Part shown: positions 18,195-27,800 of the stretch, in pieces | Numbering within the stretch: position 1 is the first letter of the stretch | Layout of the letters: the number at the start of each line of letters is the position of its first letter | From: Roseibium sp. MMSF_3544 | GTDB lineage: Bacteria; Pseudomonadota; Alphaproteobacteria; Rhizobiales; Stappiaceae | NCBI RefSeq assembly: GCF_030732845.1 | Contig: NZ_JASHKA010000001.1 | Location: forward strand, 124,001 to 188,000 | DNA: 64,000 nt | Direction: 5' to 3' | Position numbers and translations under genes: made by a program | Notes under the pieces: generated by a model | Databases searched by the model: none | What the model was told of the DNA's origin: nothing | The model's input: the letters and a program-made list of their open reading frames with translations, nothing else

Positions 18195-19118
18195 TCATGC
18201 CGCGTCCGCCCCGTTTGAGCGGCCGTTTGGAACGACGGTACTGATCCAGCTCTCAACGACTTCCGGATTGCATTCATGAACCAGATGCCCACCCGTCGCC
18301 GTCAGCGTCAGGCTGCTGTTTTGTGCGAAGCCGGCGGCTTTTTTCGAGCTTGAGGTGGGCACCATCGGATCGTCTTCGGCTGCAAACAAATCGAGCGGTG
18401 TCGCCAGGCGCCGCAGCATCGCATTGAGATGGGACAGGTCCCAGGAGGCCATCATGCCGAGGGCGCCACGCACATGACCGGTCGACCCCAGCAGTTGGCG
18501 ATAGATCGCTTCCCCCTTGGCGTCGATCGGAGACCCGGTCGCCGTCAGCAGGTTGTGGCCGAGAGGGGTCGACTTGGCCAGCAACGAAAACATGGAGGCC
18601 GACAAAGGATTTGCAAAAAGCGCCTTTGCCATCGGCGACAGCACGCGGTTCCCCCGGATCGGTTTGAGTGCACCGTTGACACCCAGGACGCGACCAGACC
18701 CTTGAAGGGGGGCTTGCAACGACCTTTGCGCTGCCGAGACGAGAGACACGCCGATCACTGCACCGGCGGAATGCCCCATGATCATTTGCGGCTGGACTTC
18801 CAGTGCGTGGAGGAGCGAACGGATCGATGTTGTCATGCCTTCCAGAGACAGGTCCGGTGTCGTGGTTGGACGTGTGAAGCCGTGGCAGGGAAGGTCCGGT
18901 ACGATCAGCTTGAAGCGGGTTTCCAGGAGCGGAATGAGATTGCGCCAGGAAAACGAGGCCGATCCGGTTCCGTGGATCAGCAACAGGCACGGCGCGCCTT
19001 TCGGCCCCAGCACCTGAACATGCCAGCGATAGCCTGCGATCTCCAGGAAACGGCTGGCGTCCCGATAGGGCCAGTCGCGTCCGTCCGTGTCCCAGTCCAG
19101 CCAGTCACGATCCCGCAT
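18195..19118 (-). CDS. bchO: BchO alpha/beta hydrolase of the Mg-chelatase operon
   Basis: This is a 307-residue alpha/beta hydrolase with LLLIHGTGSASFSWRNLIPLLE (oxyanion region), nucleophile elbow MGHSAGAVIGVSL and a late catalytic His in ATGGHLVHECNPEVV. BchO is always linked to bchI/bchD and is thought to assist magnesium chelation; its precise reaction is not established. The ATG overlaps the bchD stop by one base (TGATG), giving tight coupling. Confidence 0.92.
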   Translation of the reverse strand: MRDRDWLDWDTDGRDWPYRDASRFLEIAGYRWHVQVLGPKGAPCLLLIHGTGSASFSWRNLIPLLETRFKLIVPDLPCHGFTRPTTTPDLSLEGMTTSIRSLLHALEVQPQMIMGHSAGAVIGVSLVSAAQRSLQAPLQGSGRVLGVNGALKPIRGNRVLSPMAKALFANPLSASMFSLLAKSTPLGHNLLTATGSPIDAKGEAIYRQLLGSTGHVRGALGMMASWDLSHLNAMLRRLATPLDLFAAEDDPMVPTSSSKKAAGFAQNSSLTLTATGGHLVHECNPEVVESWISTVVPNGRSNGADAA

Positions 19119-20992
19119 CAGCCTCGTGCCTCCTCAAGGGACGCATTCACGACATCTGACATAGATCCGGCGTCTGCGTACTGCAGGAAGTGCAAGTCTG
19201 CGCCCATGGTTTCGGCGAGCGAGGCCACGGAGTCTCGCGGACGGCGCGCAATGTCGATGCAGATCGAGCGCATCTCCAGGCTCCGGTATTGACTGGCAAC
19301 GCGCCCGAGCTCCTCCCGGGCGCGAGTTCTGTCGGGCTCTCCGTTGCGCGCGATGTTGCCGCGGCCATCCGTCAGCAGCACCATGACCGGCGTGCTGCCC
19401 TGACGCCGGACCGTCAGCGCAAGTTCCAGGCCTTTTTCCAGACCGGAGACAAGAGGTGTTGGGCCTCCGCCCGGCAATCCGGCGAGCTTTCGTTTCGCCA
19501 TGACCAGCGAGCGTGTCGGCGGCAACACGGTTTCAGCCCCCTTGCCGCGGAACGCGATCATGGCAACTTCGTCCCGGCGCACGTAGCACCTCGACAGAAG
19601 CTGCTCGATTGCACCTTTGGTTTCACCAAGGCGTTCCAGTGCGGTCGATCCTGATGCGTCGACCATGAAGATGGCTGTGGAGGGTGTTTCGTGCCGTAAA
19701 CGCTGGAAGCGGTAGTCGTCCCGCGTGATCAGGGCGCGGGGTTGTTTGGATCGCCTCTGGTCCCTGTCTGACAGGCGGGACAGGAGGATGGCGCGGTTTT
19801 GGTTGCGGATCACCTGCCACGGTGCTGCTGCTCGCAGTGTCGCGATGATGTTGGGCCGGGCATCCGGGAAAGGGGCTGTGCGGGAAACTGCAACAGGCCG
19901 TCCGCGGCGGGCATTTTTCTGTGGTGTTCCTGCCTTTCCAGTCCGCGCGCTTCCGGTTCGCACCGGAGCGCTAGCCGACAGCTCAGGCAAACCGGAAATC
20001 GTTCCGGTTTCAACGGCGGCAAGCAACTCGGTCAGTGCAGACAGGTCCTGCGGGGATTTGTTCTGCTCCTCGCTCTTCGGCTCCGTCTGTGCAGCGTGAG
20101 GCTGAGAGGGTGCGCAGGTCTCTGGAGACATTTGTTCGCCGCCTTCGGGAAGCTGATCTTCCTCCGGCGCCGGCTGTTGCTGCAATTGAACGCCGAGGCA
20201 CAAGCGGGTGGCGGCAAGTGCATCTGCTTCGCCGACGCTGCTTCGGCTTTCCATGGCAGCCAACATGCGGCTGACCAGTGTCAGGAAGCGCAGTCGGCGC
20301 ATGGAGGCACAACCGGTGGCGCTGGCGACATGCGACAGCAGCTCCGTGATTGGCGCTGATATTTCAACCTTTTGCCAGTTCAGAGGCGAGTTCGGCTGCG
20401 GTTCCTGTAGGGTCCGCGTGACTTCGCTCCAAGAGACTGCACTCAGATCGGCGATCAGGCCGAGCCGGTCCGAAAGGGCGGGGGGTACGTGCTCTTCGGG
20501 AGTGGCGGCTTCATCGATCGCAATCACCCAAAAGCGTGCCTTCTGGGGGCTTATGGCTTGCGCGGAGGAGTGGCAGGGAGACTGCGTCGTCTTTATATCC
20601 ATGGCGTTGCCGATGATGGCCGCCGTGGCAGCTTCAAGTCGTTCGGCCATGGGAAGAAGCAATATGCCCTCATCGGCGCGGGCCAACAGGCCGCGCGTTG
20701 CAACGACGCGGCCTGACTTGGCAGTCGCCGGAATATCTATGCTTCCCAAAAGGGCGGAATGGCCGACGGAACTGGGAACCCTGGTCCATGGGGTTTTGGA
20801 ACCAAGCATCTCTTTGAGACGGGAAAGATAGGCCTCACGCACACCGCCTGCGCGCGCCTTCAGCCACAGGCCGCCGAGCTGCGGACCGCCGATCTTGAGT
20901 AGTTTTGCGGCAAGAAGTGCGTCCTGCCAGGCACCGCGATACTCCGTGTCTGGCGTGGCGCCATATGCGGTACCTGTCCCCTGATCATCCAT
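19118..20992 (-). CDS. bchD: Magnesium chelatase subunit D
   Basis: This 624-residue protein starts MDDQGTGTAYGATPDTEYRG. It has a degenerate AAA+ N-terminal half, a Pro/Glu/Ser-rich linker around residues 290-370 and a C-terminal von Willebrand A domain. The vWA MIDAS begins at FMVDASGSTALERLGETKGA, and a second metal-site segment is VLLTDGRGNIARNG. It forms a two-tier ring with BchI and couples ATP hydrolysis to Mg insertion by BchH. The frame extends 50 codons further upstream inside bchI, but the ATG overlapping the bchI end by 8 bp is preferred. Confidence 0.95.
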   Translation of the reverse strand: MDDQGTGTAYGATPDTEYRGAWQDALLAAKLLKIGGPQLGGLWLKARAGGVREAYLSRLKEMLGSKTPWTRVPSSVGHSALLGSIDIPATAKSGRVVATRGLLARADEGILLLPMAERLEAATAAIIGNAMDIKTTQSPCHSSAQAISPQKARFWVIAIDEAATPEEHVPPALSDRLGLIADLSAVSWSEVTRTLQEPQPNSPLNWQKVEISAPITELLSHVASATGCASMRRLRFLTLVSRMLAAMESRSSVGEADALAATRLCLGVQLQQQPAPEEDQLPEGGEQMSPETCAPSQPHAAQTEPKSEEQNKSPQDLSALTELLAAVETGTISGLPELSASAPVRTGSARTGKAGTPQKNARRGRPVAVSRTAPFPDARPNIIATLRAAAPWQVIRNQNRAILLSRLSDRDQRRSKQPRALITRDDYRFQRLRHETPSTAIFMVDASGSTALERLGETKGAIEQLLSRCYVRRDEVAMIAFRGKGAETVLPPTRSLVMAKRKLAGLPGGGPTPLVSGLEKGLELALTVRRQGSTPVMVLLTDGRGNIARNGEPDRTRAREELGRVASQYRSLEMRSICIDIARRPRDSVASLAETMGADLHFLQYADAGSMSDVVNASLEEARG

Positions 20993-22022
20993 GGCCGATT
21001 TCCGCGCTGACCGCGGCAATCGCCCGTTCGACCCGCGGTGCACTGCCGGCATCGTCGAGCGGATCGCGGCGAAGACGATGGCAAAGGACGAGCGGCGAAA
21101 TTTCCGATACATCGCTCCAGCTGACTTCGGAGCGTCCGGCAAGTGCAGCAGAGGCCCTGCAGGCGCGCATCAGGGTCAGCTCACCGCGCATCCCGTCTAT
21201 CCCAAGTCCCATGCACAATTGCGACATGCGCGTCAGGACGTCGTCCGGAATATCAACGTTGCGCAGGATCTTGCGCGCCTTGACCACCCGGTTCCGGATG
21301 GAGGCATCCTTGCGCGCCCAGCTTTGGCAAAAGGCATCCGGGTCCGCTTCGAAAGCGTCCCTTCGCCGGATCACCTCGATCCGTTGCTTCAGGTCGTCAA
21401 TGGTGCGCACGTCCACAGCCAGGCCGAACCTGTCAAGCAATTGCGGGCGAAGGTCTCCTTCCTCCGGATTGCCGCTGCCCACAAGCGCAAAGCGAGCTGC
21501 ATGACGGATGCTGAGGCCTTCACGTTCGACGACATTGACACCTGACGCGGCCGCATCGAGCAGCAGGTCGACAAGGTGATCCTCCAGCAGATTGACTTCG
21601 TCGATATACAGAAAGCCCCGGTTTGCTGCCGCCAGAAGTCCGGGTTCAAAGTCTTTCTCTCCGGCAACGAGTGCTTTTTCGAGATCGAGTGCGCCGCAAA
21701 TCCTGTCCTCTGTTGCGCCAAGCGGCAGGTCGACCATTGGCGTGCGGACCTTGGTCACGTTTGGTGGATTTCCGCCGGCCCTTGCGTTGCAGACAGGGCA
21801 AGCGTCCTGCGGACGCCCGGGTTCGCAATTGAATCGGCAGCCGGCCCGGGTTTCGATTTTTGGAAGGAGTTCAGCCAGTGCGCGCACGGCGGTCGATTTG
21901 CCGGTGCCCCGGTCGCCGAAGATGAGGACACCGCCAAGAAGGGGTTCCACCGCTGCCATCAGCAGAGCTTTCTTCATGTCCTCCTGGGCGACGATTGCCG
22001 AAAAGGGAAACGGTTTGGACAT
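20985..22022 (-). CDS. bchI: Magnesium chelatase ATPase subunit I
   Basis: This 345-residue AAA+ ATPase has Walker A GDRGTGKS at residues 36-43 and Walker B FLYIDEVNLL at 137-146. It also has the BchI-specific insert with CRFNCEPGRPQDACPVCNAR, and a sensor segment FALVGSGNPEEGDLRPQLLDRFG. It is the motor of Mg-protoporphyrin IX formation, the first committed step to bacteriochlorophyll. It is the promoter-proximal gene of bchIDO and carries a perfect PpsR palindrome 20 bp upstream. Confidence 0.97.
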   Translation of the reverse strand: MSKPFPFSAIVAQEDMKKALLMAAVEPLLGGVLIFGDRGTGKSTAVRALAELLPKIETRAGCRFNCEPGRPQDACPVCNARAGGNPPNVTKVRTPMVDLPLGATEDRICGALDLEKALVAGEKDFEPGLLAAANRGFLYIDEVNLLEDHLVDLLLDAAASGVNVVEREGLSIRHAARFALVGSGNPEEGDLRPQLLDRFGLAVDVRTIDDLKQRIEVIRRRDAFEADPDAFCQSWARKDASIRNRVVKARKILRNVDIPDDVLTRMSQLCMGLGIDGMRGELTLMRACRASAALAGRSEVSWSDVSEISPLVLCHRLRRDPLDDAGSAPRVERAIAAVSAEIGHG

Positions 22023-22041
22023 GGGTCTCGCCTGTTGTGAG

Positions 22042-22059
22042 TGTCAATTTAAGTTGACA
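22042..22059 (-). promoter_or_regulatory. PpsR/CrtJ operator upstream of bchI
   Basis: TGTCAATTTAAGTTGACA is a perfect TGT-N12-ACA palindrome only 20 bp from the bchI start. No second good site is visible beside it. It marks the right-hand end of the photosynthesis gene cluster. Confidence 0.85.
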
Positions 22060-22297
22060 CATTTTCAGTGTGAAATGAAGTCAATTCTTTGAGCTGGGCC
22101 TTTGGCTGCGCAGAGAGCCGCTCATGCAATTGTGCAAGTGAACCATGCATTCGTGCGGCTTAAGCAACCGACAGGTCACATCTATATCTTCTCAAGCTGC
22201 ATTTTCTCAGCGTCCGACCAAGGTGACGATGCCGACACACATTTTTTGTCGCGCAGACCTTTTGGTCGCGGCGGCTCATTTTTGAAAGTTATGACTC

Positions 22298-23293
22298 ATG
22301 ATGCCAACGCTTCCTGGCGCGGCGAAAAAGCCTGCCGGTAAACCCAGAATGCAGGAGCCGGTTTCCATGATACCGGCTTGGCCACCTGCAGGCGCCGTCG
22401 AATCCAGATGGGCAACCAAGGGAAACTTCTGGGAACTGTCGCGTTCGGTTGGACGCGAAAACCCTTGGGATCTGATCATATTCAACTTTCAGACGCAGGA
22501 CCCGCTTGAGGTTAACTGGTATCTGCACAACGCTGTCGGATGCTGGCGCCTGGACTCATCGGGAAACTTCAAGTTCGACAAATCCATGACCAAAGACGGC
22601 AAGGGCGGGATTATCTACATCCCTCCGCCGCATTGGAGACCACCCTCTTATTTCAGCAAGGGTTCGGGTGCAGGAACCTTTGTCTCGGGGATCCAGCACG
22701 CGGCCGTGACCATGCTGAGGGGCCTTTCGGCGAGAATGCCGACTGTCAGCCATGGTCAGACAACCATGCTGCCACGCGACTACAGGACAGTCGCCGACCT
22801 CATCGAGCGCCACGAGGTTGCGCTTGAAGTTAATCCCGACCTGAGGGCAAGGGGTAGTTACACGGATTTTGAGAAGACGGTCACACTCAGTTTCATTCCC
22901 AGGATAGGCAATGCGCGCCACATCGGGACGCTGGCGAATGAATCCGTACACGTTGCAACCCACTATTACGAAATTGCGCACAATCGCTTGAAAAACGAAT
23001 ACGTATCGACCGTGGTTGGCTCTATTGCAATCGGGGTTAGCAGCGAACGCGTCCTGGAGCGTCTCATAAACCCGAAGCGATACAAATACTGGCGTTTTTA
23101 CTATTCTGGTTGGGTATGGCTCAATTACCTAAAACCATATGGACACTGGAGTCTTGATCTTGATTACCTGGATCGGGAATTTGAACACCCCTTCTTATCC
23201 AAGCCAGTAAATGCCTTTACCGAGCTAAAAGCGTCTATGGATAGAAGTTACGGATGGGCTGCTGGTATAGAGGATATTCCCGAGTGGGATTAG
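22298..23293 (+). CDS. Uncharacterised protein, possible metallopeptidase-like effector
   Basis: This 331-residue protein has no recognised domain. It has a Pro-rich N-terminus, then IIYIPPPHWRPPSYFSKGSG. A segment LANESVHVATHYYEI (around residues 218-232) looks like a zinc-peptidase helix with Asn in place of the first His of HExxH. The last third is richer in A+T than the first part, as in polymorphic effectors. It lies at the start of the T6SS accessory island, 238 nt after the bchI operator. No ribosome site is obvious at the ATG (22298), and Met2 is an equal candidate. Function is unknown. Confidence 0.7.
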   Translation: MMPTLPGAAKKPAGKPRMQEPVSMIPAWPPAGAVESRWATKGNFWELSRSVGRENPWDLIIFNFQTQDPLEVNWYLHNAVGCWRLDSSGNFKFDKSMTKDGKGGIIYIPPPHWRPPSYFSKGSGAGTFVSGIQHAAVTMLRGLSARMPTVSHGQTTMLPRDYRTVADLIERHEVALEVNPDLRARGSYTDFEKTVTLSFIPRIGNARHIGTLANESVHVATHYYEIAHNRLKNEYVSTVVGSIAIGVSSERVLERLINPKRYKYWRFYYSGWVWLNYLKPYGHWSLDLDYLDREFEHPFLSKPVNAFTELKASMDRSYGWAAGIEDIPEWD

Positions 23294-23406
23294 TGCCTCG
23301 GAATTCTTTCCTGGGCCGGCTTGTCGATTGACATCCGGTCACCTTGGCGCAAGCTCGCAGATGGAGCATCTTTGATCTAAGAAGAGAGCTCTGAAAGGCC
23401 ACGGAG

Positions 23407-24447
23407 ATGAGCAAACACCTTCGCGACGATGCCCATGCCATGGTCCTTCCGGCATTTGCCGGCACGATCTTGAGCGAGCAGGCTAAACGGTTTCTGGATA
23501 ATGGCGGCGTTTCGATACTGCTTGGAGAAACGCGAGAAGAATATGTCGCGCGACGGATGAGCGAAGAGCGACGCAACTCCGAGACGGTGGAGACGTTCAC
23601 AAAGGTTGTTGGCGAGACGAAAGCGCGATCAGACACGCTGTTGGTGTGTGTCGATCAGGAGATCAGCGGTATCTGCCGTCTTCACGATCTGGTCGCTCCC
23701 TTTCCGGCATCCGAACACCTGCTCGCGCTGACGGATGCGGAGATGGAGGAGCTATGCTGCTCTATCGCTGCCACTGCATCATCGATGGGCGTCAACGTGT
23801 TTCTGGCGCCTGTCCTTGATCTGGTGACCGGCACGAACCCCTGGCTCGCCGGGCGGACCTATTCCACGAAACCCGAGACAGTCGGCAGGATATCGGCTGC
23901 CTACGTTCGTGGTGTTCAAAAAGGCGGCGTTGCCGCGACCGGCAAGCATTTTCCCGGATTTCAAAATCTCGATCGTGATCCCGCCATTGATCCTGACGCG
24001 GTCAACTCGGAGGCCCTCGCAACCTTCGAAGTCGGCCTCAAGCCCTTTCGGGATGTGATTGCCGCGGGCATTGAGATGATCATGGTCGGACCGGCCATTG
24101 TTTCGGCTTTCGATCCGGATCGGGCTGCGCTCCGATCGAGGACCGTCGTGGATCTGCTGAAAGAAGATCTTTCCTTTGGTGGGGTCGTCATGGCGGACGA
24201 TCTCGACTCGCGGGCCACGATGCGTTCAGACAGTGTCGAACAGGTGGCAATCGACGCAGTCCGCGCGGGCTGCGATTTCCTTCTGCTTGCCGACATTGAC
24301 AATCAGTTGCAATCGGTTCCTGCGGCCATCGTCAATGCGGTCGAGACCGGTCTGATTTCGGCCGAAAGGGTTCACATGTCCGCCGAAAAGGTGCGCGGTT
24401 TGGCGCGCAGGTATGAAACCGGAATTCTGCCCGCTTCGCTCACCTGA
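23407..24447 (+). CDS. Glycoside hydrolase family 3 N-terminal domain protein (NagZ-like, altered active site)
   Basis: This 346-residue single-domain protein shows the GH3 barrel signatures KHFPGF (residues 180-185) and GGVVMADDLDS (nucleophile Asp near 264). NagZ enzymes normally read KHFPGHG followed by a D-S-H loop that supplies the His acid/base. Here Phe replaces the second His and no DSH follows (FQNLDRDPAIDPD). It may act on other beta-glucosides or on peptidoglycan amino sugars by a changed mechanism, or be inactive. No signal peptide is visible. A CGGAG ribosome site precedes the ATG. The nearby T6SS island is compatible with a role in cell-wall turnover, but that is inference. Confidence 0.8.
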   Translation: MSKHLRDDAHAMVLPAFAGTILSEQAKRFLDNGGVSILLGETREEYVARRMSEERRNSETVETFTKVVGETKARSDTLLVCVDQEISGICRLHDLVAPFPASEHLLALTDAEMEELCCSIAATASSMGVNVFLAPVLDLVTGTNPWLAGRTYSTKPETVGRISAAYVRGVQKGGVAATGKHFPGFQNLDRDPAIDPDAVNSEALATFEVGLKPFRDVIAAGIEMIMVGPAIVSAFDPDRAALRSRTVVDLLKEDLSFGGVVMADDLDSRATMRSDSVEQVAIDAVRAGCDFLLLADIDNQLQSVPAAIVNAVETGLISAERVHMSAEKVRGLARRYETGILPASLT

Positions 24448-24597
24448 CAATCGTCCGTAAACGCCGTGTCATTCATGTCTGATGTCCTGGGGGACCAACC
24501 CCTCCGGGTCTTCTTACCAAATTGTAATCGGCGCGTAAGATGTTGGACATGTCCAGTTCCCATCTCTTCCTGACCATCGACGGGAGGAGGATTTGAC

Positions 24598-24738
24598 ATG
24601 GAATGGAACGACAGCGCTTTCTGCGACAAAAAACGCACGCTGAACAAGTGGAGCGGATCGGGTCCTCAGCCGGTATTGTGCTGCGGACCCGCGAGGCTGC
24701 GCGCGCGGCCAATTGGCAAGAGCGCCGCACTGGCATGA
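24598..24738 (+). CDS. Possible 46-residue small protein
   Basis: A short frame begins MEWNDSAFCDKKRTLNKWSG and ends RPIGKSAALA. It has a strong GGGAGGAGGAT ribosome site 6 bp before the ATG, in an otherwise gene-free gap (24448-24872). It contains three Cys and is basic. There is no recognised family. The ribosome site is the only real support. Confidence 0.3.
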   Translation: MEWNDSAFCDKKRTLNKWSGSGPQPVLCCGPARLRARPIGKSAALA

Positions 24739-24872
24739 ACCTGGATTGCGCTGTTCCGGCGAGGACGAGCGCAAATGAAGTGATCCGAAATTCCATCATC
24801 TCTCAGCATCACAAATGAGCTGGCGGATGAAAAAAATCTTCCGGTAGAACAATCATTGGTTATGTTTCAATT

Positions 24873-27800
24873 ATGGTCAAACTCATCAAACCAATGAAGC
24901 TTTCCTGCATTCAAAACGTCCAGACGATTAATGCAGAAAAGTACCTTGTCGCGACCTTGTATTTTGGTGTGGACTTGAAGCAGCGCGAGGCGCTGGTTTC
25001 AGAAGACCAGTATCTTTCTACCTCGATTGCGCGGATGCCCGGTGGAACCGTCCCCGACCAGGGTTTTCCAAAAGGGCAAGCTGAAGTTCTTGTTGCCGGG
25101 GAGGCGCAGGCGCCGGAGGGAAAAGCAGCCCAATCTGTCGAAGTGTCTGTTTCTGTCGGCGGCTTTCGAAAGAGGGCGCTTGTCTTTGGCAACCGTTTCT
25201 GGACCCGTCAGCACTCCAATGACTACACATTGACACAGGCCGAGCCGTTCGAAAGACAGCTGCTGGAGCCGGCACGGGCCTTTGGCGGCGGAACCCACGC
25301 GACCAACAAACTGGGCAAAGGGTTCCAGATCGACTACGTAATGCAGGAGTTTGGCTATGCAGCCCTGCCAAACATAGAAGATCCTGAAACGCTGATCCTG
25401 CACCCAGGCGATGCGCCCGAACCGGTGGTGTTCGGCCCCCTCGATGCAGATCACCCTCTCAGGAAATCCTGCCTTGGGCAGGTCGACGGCGCCTGGCTGC
25501 ACACAACCTTTCCCGGTCCGCCTCCGGGTTTCTCATTCGAGTATTTTAACGTTGCTTCCCAGGACCAGAGACTGGCGACGCCATTGGCCGGCGACGAGGC
25601 CATCGTCATCAGGGGAATGGACGCAGAGACACCTGAGTTGAGGTCAAGCCTACCGGGCCTAGTCCCGCGTCTATTTGCCGTTCATGACGAAAACGCGGAG
25701 ACGCTTACCGAAATTCCGCTGAAATGCGACACGCTCTGGGTCTTTGGCACCGACGGCCTTGCCGGGGTCTATTTCAGAGGTCTTCTGAAGACGAGCGATG
25801 AAGCGCTCGCCACCGACGCCGGACTGATCGCCGGTCTTGAGCGGCTGTCGGACGAGCCGCGCTCGCCAGCGCACTACGCGGAAGTCTTTCGTTTGAGAAC
25901 CGACCCGGTTGATGGACCCCTACATGCTCTGAATGAGCAACAACTCATGCCGGAGCTTTCTGAAGCAGAGCTTCAAGACATTGAAGCACGCTCAAATGCC
26001 TACACGGAAAAAGTTGCCAGCAAGGCAGAGCGGTACCTGAATGCTTCGCTTGAGGACATGAAGGCAAAAAGCGGTTTGCCCGAGGCGCTTCACCCGACCA
26101 TGAACAAGCCCGACGTCCCGCGGATCCCGCTGCCGGACCCTGACGATCTTTTGGCCGGGCGCGTGGATATGGTGGCATCCCTCAAAAAAACTCTTCAGGC
26201 AATGGACGGTTTAAGAGCGCTCGAAGACAAGGAGGGCGCAGCGGCCGAAGCGTTCATAGAAAAGTCCGGTCTCTCACTACCCAAAGTGCCGGAAAGTGCC
26301 CTGGAAGAAGCAGTTAAGTCCGGCGACCCGCAGGCCAGCGATATTTTCAAGTCCGTCGTGCAGGATCTGATCGACCCAGCCCATCTTGCTGAGAACGCGA
26401 AAAAGATGGCGCAAGAAGCTCCGGATAACGCGGTTTCCACCCAGGATGCCGTCACCGACGCAGTGGACGACATCCTCAAGCAGCTAAACATCATGCCCGA
26501 TGTGCCTGACGAGGAGGACTTGTTTCAGAAGGCGCGCGCGCGGGCCCTTGCGTTGCCTGAAGCCGACCCGTTCTACAAATTGAAGCAACAGCTAGAAGGC
26601 CTGGATGCGTCGGCCTTTTCGATCCCTGATCCGCAGTCGCTCGTTCCGCCCGACGCCAAGGACGCGTTTTCGGAGGTTGGCACGCCTGAGTCACCGATAG
26701 ATAGCGGCTATGCACAGGTGGCGGCGACTGCCGCAGAGCTGGACGCCGACACCAAGGCCGCGCTCGAAACGGTAGATGCCGCGCTGGCCGATCTGCTGCC
26801 CGGCACGGCGGGAAAGGACGTTCCGCCCAGCCAGGTCATTGCCGACGAACTCGGGCGCCTTGCAAGCCAAAATCAGGAAACGTTGGATCCGCCTACCTTG
26901 CTCAAGGAGGCAAGAGAAGCAGTGTCCATGACCGAGGACGACTTTTTTGCGGATCTGGACGAAGACGAGCGAGAGCACCTGTTAGGCCAGGATCACGAAC
27001 GCTCGAAGCTGCCGGAGGCTGTCTACCCGCTCGAGACCTACTCAGATTCTGTCTGCAAACGTCTTGGCGATCTGGTGGTCGAGCGGTTGGCCGAAGGCGA
27101 AAATTTTTCCAGGAGGGACATTGCCGGTGCGGACCTGAGCGAAAGGGATCTGGCAAGCGGTCTCGATCTGTCCGGCACGCTGATGGAGAAGGCTTGCCTG
27201 ATCGAAACGAACCTCAGCGGTGCCAACTTGACGGCGGCAGCACTGACGGCGGCGCGCATGGAGCGCGCATGGTTGGACCGCGCTGACTTTTCGCGCGCAA
27301 ACCTGTCGAGATGCGCGGCATCGGACGCCCGTTTTCTCGATTGCCGTTTCTCGGAAAGATTCTGGTTGGAACCCACTTTCAAGAATGCGGTTTTCGACGG
27401 CTCAGAGTTCACCGGGCAGGTGATTTCGAAGGGCGATTTTGCCGGGGCAAGCCTGGAAGGCTGTTCGTTCGAAAACTGTGTGTTTCTGAACTGCGATTTT
27501 TCCGGCGGCAAGTTCGACAAGTCGCGACTGAGCAATTGCACCTTCATCGACTGCACGGCGCCGGACACGTCCTGGTTTGCCAGTGGTCTGAAGAAAGTCC
27601 TGTTCACCGATCTGAAAGCACCGAATTCTGATTGGGGCAACATGACCATCTCCAATTCCAATTTTGCAGGCAAAACCGATCTGAGCGGCGCTTATCTTGA
27701 TCGCATTGACGCGCACCATGTGACTTTTCTGGGAAGCACCTTGAGTGAATGCCTGTTTCTGAGATCGAAGATGCGGGAGTGCAGTTTCCTGAACTGCGAT

